Shown: positions 11,081 through 22,070 of the stretch, piece by piece
How the letters are laid out: every line of letters begins with the position of its first letter
How positions within the stretch are numbered: the stretch's first letter is position 1
Source of the DNA: Delphinapterus leucas
Lineage: Eukaryota > Chordata > Mammalia > Artiodactyla > Monodontidae
DNA length: 64,000 nt
Direction of reading: 5' to 3'
Assembly: GCF_002288925.2 (NCBI RefSeq)
Contig: NW_022098000.1
Span: 5,432,487 to 5,496,486 of the forward strand
Notes under the pieces: model-generated
What the model saw: only the letters and a program-made list of their open reading frames with translations
The model's database searches: none
Told to the model about the DNA's origin: nothing
Program-made: the position numbers and the translations under genes

Positions 11081-11577
11081 ACCCAGAGGCCGCAGCTGTG
11101 GTGGGTCCTGACAGCCTTTATCCTGAGGTTGAGGCCTGATCGTACCCACCTTCCATGTCCCGTGAATCCTGGTCCCAGGTCATGAGGTTACAAATGGAAA
11201 AACTGGGACCCAAACAGGAGTCTGCCTCTCTAGTCCAGCTAGTTCACTGTTATGTTCTATTTCTAGTTCTTTTATCCAGGAGCACTATATGGTTGCCAGG
11301 AAGACAAATCACGTGATTAGAGGGTTGGACCTTTCAGTCTCATCCCTGACCTCCAGGGAGAGGAGAGGGGCTAGAGGTTGAATCAATCAGCAGTTGATTC
11401 GATCAGTCGTGCCTGTGTAACACAGCCTCCATAAAAACCCAAAAGGACTGGCTTCTGAGAGCCTCCAGTTGGTGAATACACGGAGATGGGGGCGGGGGTC
11501 CTTCTCAGAGAGCACGGAAGCCCCACACCCTTTCCCACATACCTTACCCTATGCATTGCTGTCATCTGGCTGCTGTT
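11081..11577. other. Non-coding sequence, nothing recognised
   Basis: No repeat or exon supported. Confidence 0.5.
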
Positions 11578-11595
11578 CCCAAGTAACATTCTTTT

Positions 11596-11800
11596 TTTTT
11601 TTTTTTTTTGGCGGTATGTGGGCCTCTCACTGTGTGGCCTCTCCCGTTGCGGAGCACAGGCTCCAGACGCGCAGGCTCAACGGCCATGGTTCACGGGCCC
11701 AGCCGCTCCGCGGCATGTGGGATCTTCCCGGACCGGGGCACGAACCCGTGTTCCCTGCATTGGCAGGCGGACTCTCAACCACGGCGCCACCAGGGAAGCC
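11596..11800 (-). mobile_element. CHR-type SINE (200-bp subtype)
   Basis: Antisense copy with a poly-T head. It contains the same 'cttcccggaccggggcacgaa' block (B-box region on the minus strand). Flanked by an 18-bp perfect TSD at 11,578-11,595 and 11,801-11,818, which suggests a fairly recent insertion. Confidence 0.96.
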
Positions 11801-11818
11801 CCCAAGTAACATTCTTTT

Positions 11819-12447
11819 ATGATAAACTGGTGGTCTAGTAAGTAAAATGTTTCTCTGAGCTCTGTGAGCAAATTAAAAGAACCCACGGCTGGGATCATTG
11901 GAACCTCTGACCTCTAGTGGGCCAGGCAGAAGCCTGGGCATTTGATTGGCATCAGAAGTGAGAGGGGAGGGCCCCTAACCTGTGGGTGTCTAGAGAACTG
12001 CTTGTTGGTGTGGAGAGAAACACCTCAGCCACATGTTGGAAATTGGGTCCAGAACCCACTTTTAGGATCTTACATATTTTTACAGGAAACTTTCATTACC
12101 TGTTTACGAAGCAGTTGTTAATACTGCTTTGAACTATTCTTTGTTCTTTGCACCACTTAGGATTCTACTTAGCAATATAGATTTTATGTCACCCTGCACA
12201 ACTAATTTCTTCTGGCTTTGCTTCAGTATCAAGATTGGCCTTTACCATAATAGGAAAATGTAAGAGTTAAGTCCTAGAAAACATTTCAGAGAAATTCACA
12301 AAAAATGGGTATGAAGTGTTTGAGTTGAAAGCTCAGAAGTTCTCTTTTGGTAGGAGGAGGCTCAGGGCTCAGGCAGATCGAGGTTTCTATCTTGACTTTG
12401 CTAATCACTTTCAGAAGTTACGAGATGCAGAGACAATGATGGTGGCT
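11819..12447. other. Non-coding sequence
   Basis: Nothing recognised apart from a one-mismatch CTCF-core-like site on the minus strand at 11,907-11,920. Confidence 0.5.
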
Positions 12448-12625
12448 ATTAGATCAGTGGTTCCTAAGCTTTGCTGTGCTCTAGAATTTCCTGGGGAGCT
12501 TGTCAATTCCTATGGCCCCCTGACCAATTAAATCAGTGTGTCTGGGGGTGGGGGCCAGGCAGGAGGAGATTTTTAAAGATTCCCAGGTGATTGCAGTGTG
12601 AGCAAAGCAGGGGACCCGATGTACT
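12448..12625 (+). repeat. MER5-type hAT DNA transposon relic
   Basis: Has 'atcagtggttcctaagcttt', 'ctagaatttcctggggagct', 'tctgggggtgggg' and 'ttcccaggtgatt'. Opposite orientation to the copy at 10.9 kb. Confidence 0.8.
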
Positions 12626-12961
12626 AAACGGTGCCTTCCTTACAATAGCAAATGATCGGCTCCTGGTTACCTGTTTAATAAATCCAGGTTTGCCATCATT
12701 GAGTTTGCTTGCTTCAAGTAAGGCACATGTGTAAAGTATCTGATATGACTAATAATTACTCTTTCTGAGTAGAAGAAAATGGCCCCACCCCACAAATATG
12801 AGATCAGAATCTGCATTGGAGCAGGATCCCTAGCTGATTCTCTTGCACATGAATGTTTGATCAGACTGTGACTCCTGGAAGGCCTGGATGAGACCAGAAC
12901 TATCCTTGTTTCCCTCATGGCCTCCCGATCCTTGCAGACAAGAGCATTTAAGAACTGATGG
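12626..12961. other. Non-coding sequence, nothing recognised
   Basis: Ordinary sequence between MER5 and the L1 tail. Confidence 0.5.
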
Positions 12962-13009
12962 CTGATCAACAGATGAATGGGTAAAGAAGTTGTGATACAC
13001 ACACACACA

Positions 13010-13054
<45 letters not shown>

Positions 13055-13520
13055 GAATATTACTCAGCTATAAAAAAGCACGAAATAATGCCATTTACAG
13101 CAACATGGATGGACCTAGAGATTATCATAGTAAGTGAAGCAAGACAGATAGAGAAAGACAAATACCATATGATATCAATTATATGTGGAATCTAAAATAT
13201 GACACAAATGAACTTATCTATGAAACAGAAACAGACTCACAGACATAGAGAACAGACTTGTGGTTGTCAAGGGGGAGGTGAGTGGGCAGGGGGATGGATT
13301 GGGAATTTGGGATTAGCAGATGCAAACTATTACATAAGGATAAATAAACAACAAGGTCCTACTGTATAGCACAGGGAACTATATTCAATATACTGTGATA
13401 AACCATAATGGAAAAGAATATATATAAAAAAATATATATATATCTGAGTCACTTTGCTGTACAGCAGAAATTAACACAACATTGTAAATCAACTACACTT
13501 AAATAAATTTTTTTAATTCT
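12962..13520 (+). mobile_element. 5'-truncated L1 3' end with internal microsatellite
   Basis: Begins in the ORF2 end ('gatcaacagatgaatgggta') and runs through 'ggaatattactcagct', 'atggatggacctagagat', 'aacaacaaggtcctactgt' to an A/T-rich tail near 13,520. The usual 'tacatatatacaa' segment of the family has become a long AC run. Confidence 0.93.
12996..13052. repeat. (AC)n microsatellite inside L1
   Basis: About 28 AC units with a single AT break near 13,016. Confidence 0.97.
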
Positions 13521-15069
13521 GCATACAAGTTTGTAGACCCCCGGAAGCCCACACGTGAGCTCCCTGTGTCCCCGGCAGATAAAACTTGAGTCTCCAGTGA
13601 TCCCTGAGATCTTGAGGTGTGTATGCAACTTCCTCCCATCTTCAGAATCAACAGAGGGTAGAGCGGGATTCTAAAAAAGGTCCTGATGACAGGTTAATTA
13701 AAAGGCTAAACCAAAAATAGTTTGACAAGGGCAAGGCAAAGATGTTTATTTAGGCCTTTACACACAAGCCTCAGGAAAGTGTTTTGACTAGCACTTTGGT
13801 TTTCCTACTTCTTTCTTCATGCTGTGAATTTCTTCAGCTTTTTTTTAGAGGTTTAAACAGATCTATGATCAGAATGACCATGAACTGTAACAGAACAAGA
13901 GGATCGTGCCTATTACCACAAATACCCAGACCCTGTCTAAAATAGATTGGACAGTCTTTATAGAAAAAAAAAAAAGGCTTGCTTGCATGGGCTCCACACC
14001 CAGGCAATTAGCTCTGTTATTGGGACATAAAGCACCAGGGGAGAAGCAGGCTGTCAAATGTACCATGAATATGTATGTCTGGGAGTAGGATTGGAAACGA
14101 TGCATACATTAGGTTTGACTCACATAGCCAAATTAATGGTGATTGACAGTAAAAAAAACACTTTCTACGGTTTCTGTGCCTTTAGCAATTTGAGTCATAA
14201 TCTATTTAATGCTTGGGGAATAATAATTCTCCTTATTTACCTTCTGGTTTATTCCATGTAAGACATAAAATGGATTATACGGATATATGTGCCATGGAAG
14301 AAAACACAATCTTGAATAAAAGAATGAAAAATATAAGCCAAATGAAAAATAAGTGGGAAAATTATGATACAGCAGTCAAAAAACTGCCTTCTCTAGGTCC
14401 TGTGTATGTGAGACATGAGAGCCGCTGATGGCTAAGACAGAGGGTTTCATTGGGCTCTGAGTTTTATTGTATGAAAACAAGGAGTATTTTCACAATCTGC
14501 TAAAATAAAAAGATCTATTTCTGTAACTGAGACTAGAGGAAATAAGGCCTCCTGCATTGTCAAAAAGAGGACCTAGTAAAAAATTGAAAAACTTCTTTCA
14601 ACTTCTGTACAGCCAAGAGTTTTGTAAGATTACAGCATCAATCAAGTCGTTGAAGCGTAAGTTTCAAGGAGGGGCAGACAAAACACGTTTTGTTTAAAAT
14701 ACATGTGTATTTTATCCACTGCAAAGGGCTACCGGCGCTGCCAAGACACACTGTCCATCCCGACCTTGACCCCTCTGGGGGAGATTCTGGTACAGCTCAG
14801 TGACAGGGGGTCTGTATGCCTCTCATGTAACCAACCCACGGCCGAAGCACTGGTCATAAAAACTGCACACAATCTTGCATCAATATTATTTCTAACATAT
14901 TTCTCGGCAAGTGGATAAAAATATAGTAAAGATTAGTTATGCAGTAACTGTCAGCTCCCTGCCTGCCCCTTGGGTAGAACCTCAGAAACCCACACTGACA
15001 ACTTTTCAAGGCAGAAAATATCTTAAAAACTAATAGGATTATAATTTATGGGAGAGTAAAGAGTGTTAC
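13521..15069. other. Non-coding sequence, nothing recognised
   Basis: A/T-rich 1.5 kb. Several short open frames lie here but none has coding-like composition together with splice signals. Confidence 0.5.
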
Positions 15070-15272
15070 TTTTTTAAATTAATTTATTTTTTATTGACGT
15101 ATAGTTGATTTACAATATTATGTTAATTTCAGGTGTACGGCAAAGCAATTAAGTCATATATATATATACATACACACACATACACACACGTATATATGTC
15201 GTCTTTTTCAGATTCTTTTCCCATATAGGTTATTACAGAATACTGAGTAGAGTTCGCTGTGCTGTGCATTAG
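15070..15272 (-). mobile_element. L1 3'UTR fragment (antisense)
   Basis: Contains 'tatagttgatttacaatatt', 'ttcaggtgtacggcaaagca' and 'ttacagaatactgagtag' of the L1 tail, with a TA/CA-rich patch at 15,155-15,200. Confidence 0.88.
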
Positions 15273-15647
15273 GTCTGAGCCCACCACCTCTGAACCTTCG
15301 AACCGCTCTCTGCTGGTGGAAAATCTCCCCCAGGTGCATCATTGTGTTGGAGGTGGGGACTTGGTTTTGATTTTCAAATTAAGTGTTTCCCGGATTTCAC
15401 TAGCATGTCACTTTTATTATCTCTGCAAACTTTTCATACTATTTGTACTGTTATTAATATTTTTCTTGGAGCTGACTTTTAAACTTTATTCATCCTATGT
15501 GAAAACATTTGTGACATTACACTTGTGCAAGAATTTTTTTTCTAACAGGCACGAAAGACATGGTATTTTTTAAAATTTCTCCAAGAACCACCTAAAATTG
15601 TCTCACATCCAACACTGTGGAAATCATAGCTTAAAGTCTGTGAAAGC
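15273..15647. other. Non-coding sequence, nothing recognised
   Basis: T-rich. No assignable element. Confidence 0.5.
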
Positions 15648-16035
15648 GCTTTAGAGGCAGCATGGCACAGGGGTTTGAAGCTACAGGTTCTAGAAATAGA
15701 CAGCCAGGGTTCAAATCCCAGCTGTGTTTCCTGTTAGCTTCACAACACTGAGCAAGTTACTTAATCTTTCTGTGCCTCAGTGTCCTCATCTGTGAAATGG
15801 GAGTGATAGCATCATAAATTTAATATATATAAGGTACTTTTTTTTTTTTTTGGGGGGGTGGGCCACATGGCTTGCAGGATCTTAGTTCCCCAACCAGGGT
15901 TCGAACCCTGGTCCCGGCACTGAAAGCACTGAGTCCTAACCACTGGACCACCAGGGAATTCCCACTATATATAAAGCACTTCTAACAGGGTTTGGTGCAT
16001 AGTAAATGCTGTGTGCTGTGTACCATTATTATTAG
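15648..16035 (+). repeat. MIR, well preserved, split by a SINE
   Basis: The best MIR copy here: 'ggcagcatggcacaggggt', 'ccagggttcaaatcccagct', 'tgagcaagttacttaatctt', 'tgtgcctcagtgtcctcatc', 'tgtgaaatggga'. After the SINE it resumes with 'aaagcacttctaacagggtt'. Confidence 0.92.
15838..15963 (-). mobile_element. CHR-type SINE (short subtype)
   Basis: Antisense copy: T/G-run head, 'ggatcttagttccccaacca', 'ttcgaaccctggtc', 'accactggaccaccagggaatt'. Degenerate 'atatataa' TSD on both sides. Interrupts the MIR. Confidence 0.93.
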
Positions 16036-16465
16036 GACGCAGTAAGCAAGATAGCCTTTGCTCTAGAAAAGTCCAGATTGCCAACTCTGTAAAGCTGGGG
16101 AAAGTGAGCTTTTTGGGTAACCCTGGAACTAACTCTTTCCTGGTTCTCACCCAATTCATTCCTCAGATGACATGTGCTAGTTGTTACCTTTCATATCAGA
16201 TTTGTTGGGCAAATTCACATCTTCACCTCTGGATCTGTCCCACCTAAATTTTCTGAGTTAATACAATATTCATAGTGACATTTACAATTTTAATTTGGGG
16301 GAGCGGTTTGTTATTTAGTGCTAAGTGGCAGATGTAAAGGAAATGGGGGAGGGGAGAGGCGAGAAGCAGGGCAGAAGGATGGAGGTGGAGGAGAAGGCCA
16401 GGCCTGAGGTCTTCAGAAAGTCCAGTTAGTGAGCTTCAAAAAGTTGTCACAGGGGTCAAATAAAA
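16036..16465. other. Non-coding sequence, nothing recognised
   Basis: No repeat or exon supported. Purine-rich patch at 16,340-16,400. Confidence 0.5.
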
Positions 16466-16476
16466 TGTGAAAGTGG

Positions 16477-16595
16477 GTACTTCCCTGGCGGTCCAGTGGT
16501 TAGGACTCTGCGCTTCCACTTCAGGGGGCATGGGTTTGATCCCTGGTCGGGGAACTAAGATCCCGCCTGCCTCGAGGCTCAGCCAAAAAAAAAAA
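16477..16595 (+). mobile_element. CHR-type SINE (short subtype)
   Basis: Runs from 'tacttccctggcggtccagt' and 'ggtttgatccctggtcgggg' to a pure A tail. TSD gtgaaagtgg at 16,467-16,476 and 16,596-16,605. Confidence 0.95.
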
Positions 16596-16605
16596 GTGAA
16601 AGTGG

Positions 16606-17349
16606 CTGCCCCCGAGTGGTAGGATAATAAATGCATTCTATTTCCTTCTTCCTCCTTTTCTGTATTTACTGAGTCTTGTAGAGTGAACAAGTATTGCTTT
16701 TATAATGAGAAAAAAATTAAAAGTGTTTTCTAAATTAATAAAATGTGTCCTTGGCAAACTCCAAACAGAAAGCTGTTCAGGGAGAAAGGAATTCAAATTA
16801 ATAGCAACTGAATACAGAGAAGAAGAGAAAAACTCTGACAGGGTAAAATTTTACACTTACTCCCTTGCTTATTCACTCGTGTAAAAGACCACCAAGAATC
16901 TCAAATGCATAACTCAGTAGAGGTATTAACATCACAACAACTTTCTCACAGTTCTCTGGAAGTGCTCAGAGTTAACTCTGCTTGGAAAGGAGGGACTCAC
17001 CACATGGATAGAGTTAAAGTAGGAGGCTGGGGGCAAAAACCACAAACCTTCCAAGGCCTACCTTCTACTGACGTACAGAACAGTCCCTCCAGGGGTGGGG
17101 TAGGGGTGTGGACCGGGCTCCCCATACTTATAAAGTTGTAATGTCCTAAAAATTTTTTTGAACTCTCAAAACCTATATGTCCATAGAAACTACGTTATAA
17201 CTGTTGAATAGAATTCCAGTCTCCTTTGAGTTTTCAAAGATATGTTGCATTTTTTTCCCACTTAAATCTGGCATAGACTTACTGTTTGTTTTTTTCCTGA
17301 TCTCTCAGCTTCAAAGGGAGAAGTATTGAAATCTTTCTATCAGCCTCTG
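16606..17349. other. Non-coding sequence, nothing recognised
   Basis: No element recognised. Confidence 0.5.
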
Positions 17350-17745
17350 AGATGCATTAAAACCTCCCACTATGGGGCTTCCCTGGTGGCGCAGTGGTTG
17401 AGAGTCCGCCTGCCGATGCAGGGGACACGGGTTCGTGCCATGCCGCGGAGCGGCTGGGCCCATGAGCCATGGCCGCTGAGCCTGCGCGTCCGGAGCCTGT
17501 GCTCCGCAACGGGAGAGGCCACAACAGTGAGAGGCCCGCGTACCGCAAAAAAAAATAAATAGAAATTAAAAAAATAAAAACCTCCCACTATGATTTAGAG
17601 TTTGCCCATCTCTCCCTGCGGCATCAATTTTTTTTCTTTATATTTCAAGTCTCTGTTGCTAGGTACATATAAGTAAATGTTTGTTAGAGTTTCTTGGATT
17701 ATTCCTATTACGACATATAATGTCTCTCTTTATTCCTTGTCTTGG
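17350..17745 (-). mobile_element. Old L1 ORF2 fragment (antisense), split by SINE
   Basis: After the SINE the sequence resembles antisense L1 ORF2: 'cccactatgatttagagttt', 'gcccatctctccctg', 'ctctgttgctaggtacata', 'aatgtctctctttattcctt'. Highly diverged, with no open frame. Confidence 0.65.
17375..17576 (+). mobile_element. CHR-type SINE with 20-nt internal deletion
   Basis: Near-consensus copy of the 200-bp subtype with a perfect 16-bp TSD (17,359-17,374 and 17,577-17,592). The segment that normally reads ccggtccgggaagatcccac after the B box is absent, so 'ttcgtgcc' runs straight into 'atgccgcggagc'. Confidence 0.96.
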
Positions 17746-18279
17746 TGCTGTCATTTTCCTTGGGAGGTGAAAGCCCAGGGCAGTGCAGGTGAGGAAAAAA
17801 GGAAGTGAGGTAAGGAAAAATGCAAGGCCGGGTGAGGCAATGAGTTACCCTGCTGGCCACCACTTTCCAACCAACTCAGAAAGCACAGCTCTGTGCTGAA
17901 CATGTTCTGTTCTCCAGTATCAGGGACTTTCTCCACAGGGTTCAAGAAAAGAAAGGACAAGATTTATCCGCCTGGCTCCCTCTTCTCTCCACCTACCATT
18001 GGTTGAGTTTCATCCCACTGGAACCTAATTCCCCCACATTTCAGTCTTGTGTCATCTGGCCATTCAGCCAGCTCCAATGTCCTGAATGCGACCTTTAATC
18101 CAAATTCGGAGTGGAGGAGTGGAGTGGGGGAGGGGAGGGGAGGCAGCTGAGAGAATCTGAGAAGAGACAAGAATTTCATCGGGTACATCCCTGATAGCAT
18201 ACGTTCTCAGTGACCCTGAGCTCAATTCAACAAAAATCGACACCCCCAAAGAAAGATTGACCAACTCAAAATCAATTCA
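17746..18279. other. Non-coding sequence, nothing recognised
   Basis: Unique-looking. Contains a short GA-rich patch around 18,115-18,150. Confidence 0.5.
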
Positions 18280-18580
18280 GTAAATGTGAGTTGAGCGTTT
18301 ACCACATGCAGGTTACCATGCTGGGTACTCTGAGTGGAAAACAAGATGCTAGACACGATCCTGGGCCTCGTGAGACACAGGCAGTGTCTGGAGGACAGAT
18401 TTGGGATTTAGAGAGACCTGGATCTGAATTTCTTCTCTGCTCCTTGGTGCTTTGTGAATCTGAACAAAATGTTTATCTTTCTAAGCCTTGGTTTCCTGGA
18501 GATGGTGGTAGTTCTTGCCCTAAGGATTGTTATAAGAATGAGATGAAATAATTTTAAAAGTAGCCAGTATGTCTGATTAA
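18280..18580 (+). repeat. MIR-age repeat(s)
   Basis: 18,390-18,580 reads as a diverged sense MIR ('agagagacctggatctgaat', 'ttctaagccttggtttcct'). The preceding 'gagcgtttaccacatgcagg..tgctgggtactctg' resembles another ancient interspersed repeat. Confidence 0.6.
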
Positions 18581-19418
18581 CGTTAAGTGTTATTTCCCTT
18601 CGTGGGCTTAAATCAAGGGGTCAATTCAGAAAACTACAAAAACAGCTGTTGTAGGTAGAGGATGAACAAGGAACCCTGAAGGGCAGAGGAGGGAAAGGAA
18701 GGACCCAGGAATGTCCGTAAGGCTTCCAGGTCTGCGGTAAGAGAAAGAGAATTCTTTCCCCTTTCCTGGGGCACAGTAGGCCGTTAGTAAATTTTCTGTA
18801 ATGGCACAATTGGCACCCTTCTGACCTCTGTACCCCTCTCCTGCCTCAGGTCACCTCTGTCCTTCACTTCCTCCAGGGTGTTAAGCCCGCCCCAATTCAA
18901 CCCCCTTACCTGAGGAGGCACTATTATTTGTTACACAGTGAACTGATCATACTAATTCCGATGAAGTTTGAGTGACTGCTGGCCCTTTACCCTACTGATT
19001 TGTGCCTCTTCCTAACTGTCTTATTTCACAAAGCAAGTCTCCAATTGGCATCCCCTCCATGAGAACCTACAGGCTCAGACAAACTCCCTCAAGCCTCCCT
19101 GGCTTCTCAGGGTCTTCCTGTCTCCACTCGGACCCACAGGCTCTGGAAGCTGCTGGCTTCCTCGGGGAGCTCTGGCCAGTGGAGAATCCAAGTTCTCCGA
19201 CAGGTATTAGATGTTTCCACCTCAGAGGAGCCTACTGCCCCCTCTACATTTTTCAATCACAAAATTTCCATTCTAGCCCCCTCCTCCTTTCTCAGCACTT
19301 TTCTCTTTTTCCTTTGTGTATATTTTCTATATTAAATCCAGCATCCACCTATCAATTTTTTGGTTAATGAGAGTCTTTTTTTTTAACAACCGTTTATCAA
19401 CTTTATTTTCTTCTTCTT
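18581..19418. other. Non-coding sequence, possible L2 traces
   Basis: C/T-rich 18,830-19,300 has an L2-like flavour but is too diverged to assign. Confidence 0.4.
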
Positions 19419-19419
19419 T

Positions 19420-19868
19420 TTTTTTTGTTCAATAGTTTTTTTAATTGAAGTATAGTTGATTTACAATGTTGTGTTAATTTCTGCTGTACAGCAAAGTGAT
19501 TCAGTTACACTCATATACGTTCTTTTTCATATTCTTTTCCATTATGGTTTATCACAGTTGAATTGAATATAGTTGAATATAGTTCCCTGTGCTATACAGT
19601 AAGACCTTGTTGTTATTCCATCCTATATGTAATAGTTTGCATCTGCTCACCCCAAACTCCCACTCCATCCCTTCCCCACTCCCTCCCCCTTGGCAACCAC
19701 AAGTATGTTCTCTGTGTTTGTGAGTCTGTTTCTGTTTCATAGATAAGTTCATTTGTGTCATACTTTAGATTCCACATATAATTGATATCATATGGTGTTT
19801 GTCTTTCTCTTTCTGACTGACTTCACTTAGTATGATCATCTCCAGGTCCATCCATGTTGCTTCAAATC
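19420..19868 (-). mobile_element. L1 3' end (antisense)
   Basis: 'aattgaagtatagttgattt', 'tgctgtacagcaaagtgatt', 'tatacagtaagaccttgttg', 'caaactcccactccatccct', ending at 'catccatgttgct'. A poly-T run (19,415-19,425) represents the A tail. A short internal duplication gives 'ttgaatatag' twice near 19,565-19,582. Confidence 0.93.
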
Positions 19869-19911
19869 TCCCATCCCACCTTTTGATGGTGGTGGCAGGT
19901 CAGGAATGAGC

Positions 19912-20060
19912 AGAGGCCGTGTGCTACAGGGGAGAGCCCTGCACTGACATTGGGGCAGAAGATTTGCTGAGTCACTTATTAGCTGTGTGACATGACCAGG
20001 TTACTTCATCTTGTGGGGCCTCCTTTCCTCACATCTAAAATGTCAGTGACAAACCACACC
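19912..20060 (+). repeat. MIR relic
   Basis: 'gtgctacaggggagagccct', 'tgctgagtcacttattagct', 'gtgtgacatgaccaggttac', 'tcctttcctcacatctaaaa'. Confidence 0.85.
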
Positions 20061-20379
20061 TCATGAAGTCAACAGTAAGTGAGATCATCTGACTCATAAA
20101 ACACTTGAAAACCTGCATGCCAGATCCTATGCTAAGTACTAGGGATATACTTTGAACAAGACAAAGTTCCGGCTCTCCAACAGGGCAGAATCTAGCAGGA
20201 AAGTCAAATCTGTGAATGGGTGTATCCTGGGTTCTAGAAGTGGATTCCACAGAGGCTCACAAGAGATGATATCAGACACACACAGGGAGCCACCCCTGGG
20301 GGAGGCTTCTATGCTCTCAATAAGTCTCAATAAAGCTGCTACTGCCCATATGGAACATGTATCTAACGTGTTCTTTAGT

Positions 20380-21190
20380 TCGACTAAACCTAAACATTCT
20401 CAGATGGGGAAATTCCCATGTAACCTCTTCCCACCCCAGACCCCCAGAACCTCTGCTCTATACAATATTCGGGCAAAGTCAGTCATCACCTTATCTTCAA
20501 CTTCCACTTGCTAATGACTCTGAGATCTGCCTCTTCAGTCCAGATCGCCCTGCTGAGCTCCAAAACCACCATCTGCGGGTGGTACCTATCTTCTCATTGA
20601 TCCACACGTTCCTCATTTGCAATAAAAGCAGCACTGAACTCAGGACCCTTCTCCCTCTGCTGGTGGACCTCTTCCTCCCCTATTCCCCCCCTGTGTTGAA
20701 GGACACACAATCTGCCTGAGCTAATGACGTTGGAGTCATCCACCAAATCCTGTGAGTGCCATCTCTGAAATATATAATATACATCCCAAGTCTCTATTCC
20801 CACTGCTCTGAACCTAGTTAAAATCTGTAGGGCTTCCGTGGTGGTGCAGTGGTTGAGAGTCCACCTGCCGATGCAGGGGACACGGGTTCGTGCCCCGGTC
20901 TGGGAAGATCCCACATGCCGCAGAGCGGCTGAGCCCGTGAGCCATGGCCACTGAGCGTGCGCGTCCGAAGCCTGTGCTCCGCGACGGGAGAGGCCGCGGC
21001 AGTGAGAGGCCCACGTACCGCAAAAAAAAAAAAAATCTGTAATAATCTGCAATCATTTTTTTCTGGACTGTCCCCATGACCTTCTTGTCTACTTCTAAAT
21101 GCTGTTCTCTCTAAACTATAATGTTTCTTTCCCACAGGTGATGTGATGACATCAGTCCCAACTAAAATCCTTCCAATGGATTAACCCATT
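20380..21190 (+). repeat. Ancient LINE 3' relic (L2/L1ME type), split by SINE
   Basis: 'cttcaacttccacttgctaa', 'tgactctgagatctgcctct', 'ttggagtcatccaccaaat', 'atctctgaaatatataatat', then after the SINE 'tcttcccacaggtg..aaaatccttccaatgg'. I know this as a mammal-wide old LINE 3' region but am unsure of the family name. Confidence 0.6.
20830..21031 (+). mobile_element. CHR-type SINE (200-bp subtype)
   Basis: Starts 'gggcttccgtggtggtgcag' and ends 'cacgtaccgcaaaaaa'. TSD aaaatctgta at 20,820-20,829 and 21,032-21,041. Confidence 0.95.
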
Positions 21191-21952
21191 GGAAGCACCC
21201 AACACCCAGAATTGTGTCTTCCCCCTCTCCTTGCTTGATCAATTTTGGGGCAGAGTGAGGGACTGCCATGCACGAGAAATGGAAGACACATAAGTAAAGA
21301 ATTTTAGAGGAGATCATCCTGCATTGAAGTAATTTATAGGCACTGGAGGAGTCAAATAGCATAAAGGTTATTCCGTGATCACTTATTGAATACCTGTGAC
21401 GTGTCTGGCACCAAGCCAGTTGCTTAGTACAAATGATTAAAATACGTGGTTCCTGCACTTAAGTTGGGGAACAACTGTTGCGTCATGATATCGGCATGAA
21501 GTACTGCCCCAGCCTGGAGCCTGAGTTGTGACTTGAAGGTTGAGTAGGGACTGGCAAGGTGATGATGGACTGCATGGGGCAGATAAGGAAGCCAGAAGTT
21601 AAAGCAAGAGGAAGCATGATGTTTGGGAAATCGCATGCAGTTTGTTGCTGCAGGATTACAGGGACGATGACCAGGGGAGCACGAGAGTGAAGGGTTAGTC
21701 TGAGGCACGCATTCATTTATTCACTTACTCATCCACATGTTCATTAGCAAATATTTATCTAATATCCTTTCCCGTATCTCCTATTAGTTCCATCAGCCCC
21801 AGAGAGCTATGGCTGTGTCATGGCTTAGTTAAGACCTTGAAAGTCACCGGTGAGTAGATAAAGATTCTAAGGGAAGTCACCATTGGTCTATTGCTTCCCC
21901 CTCCCCAACCTCCACTCTCAGTCCCCATAAAATGCCCTTGAACCCTTCAATA
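21191..21952. other. Non-coding sequence
   Basis: Mostly unassigned. 21,375-21,480 resembles an old mammal-wide repeat ('cacttattgaatacctgtga..'). Confidence 0.45.
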
Positions 21953-22070
21953 ATTTTTTTTTGGCTGCGCCAAGTGGCATGCGGTATCTTAGTTCCCCGA
22001 CCAGGGATCGAACCCGTGCCCCATGCAGTGGAAGCGCCAAGTCCTAACCTCTGGACTTCCAGGGACTTCC
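21953..22070 (-). mobile_element. CHR-type SINE (short subtype)
   Basis: 'ttttttttggctgcgccaag', 'tcttagttccccgaccaggg', 'atcgaacccgtgcc', ending 'ggacttccagggacttccct'. A diverged copy with a weak 'caata' TSD. Confidence 0.92.

Noticed and set aside
20655..20675. Possible CTCF site ('ctgctggtgga')
   Set aside because: The reverse reading fails at several core positions.
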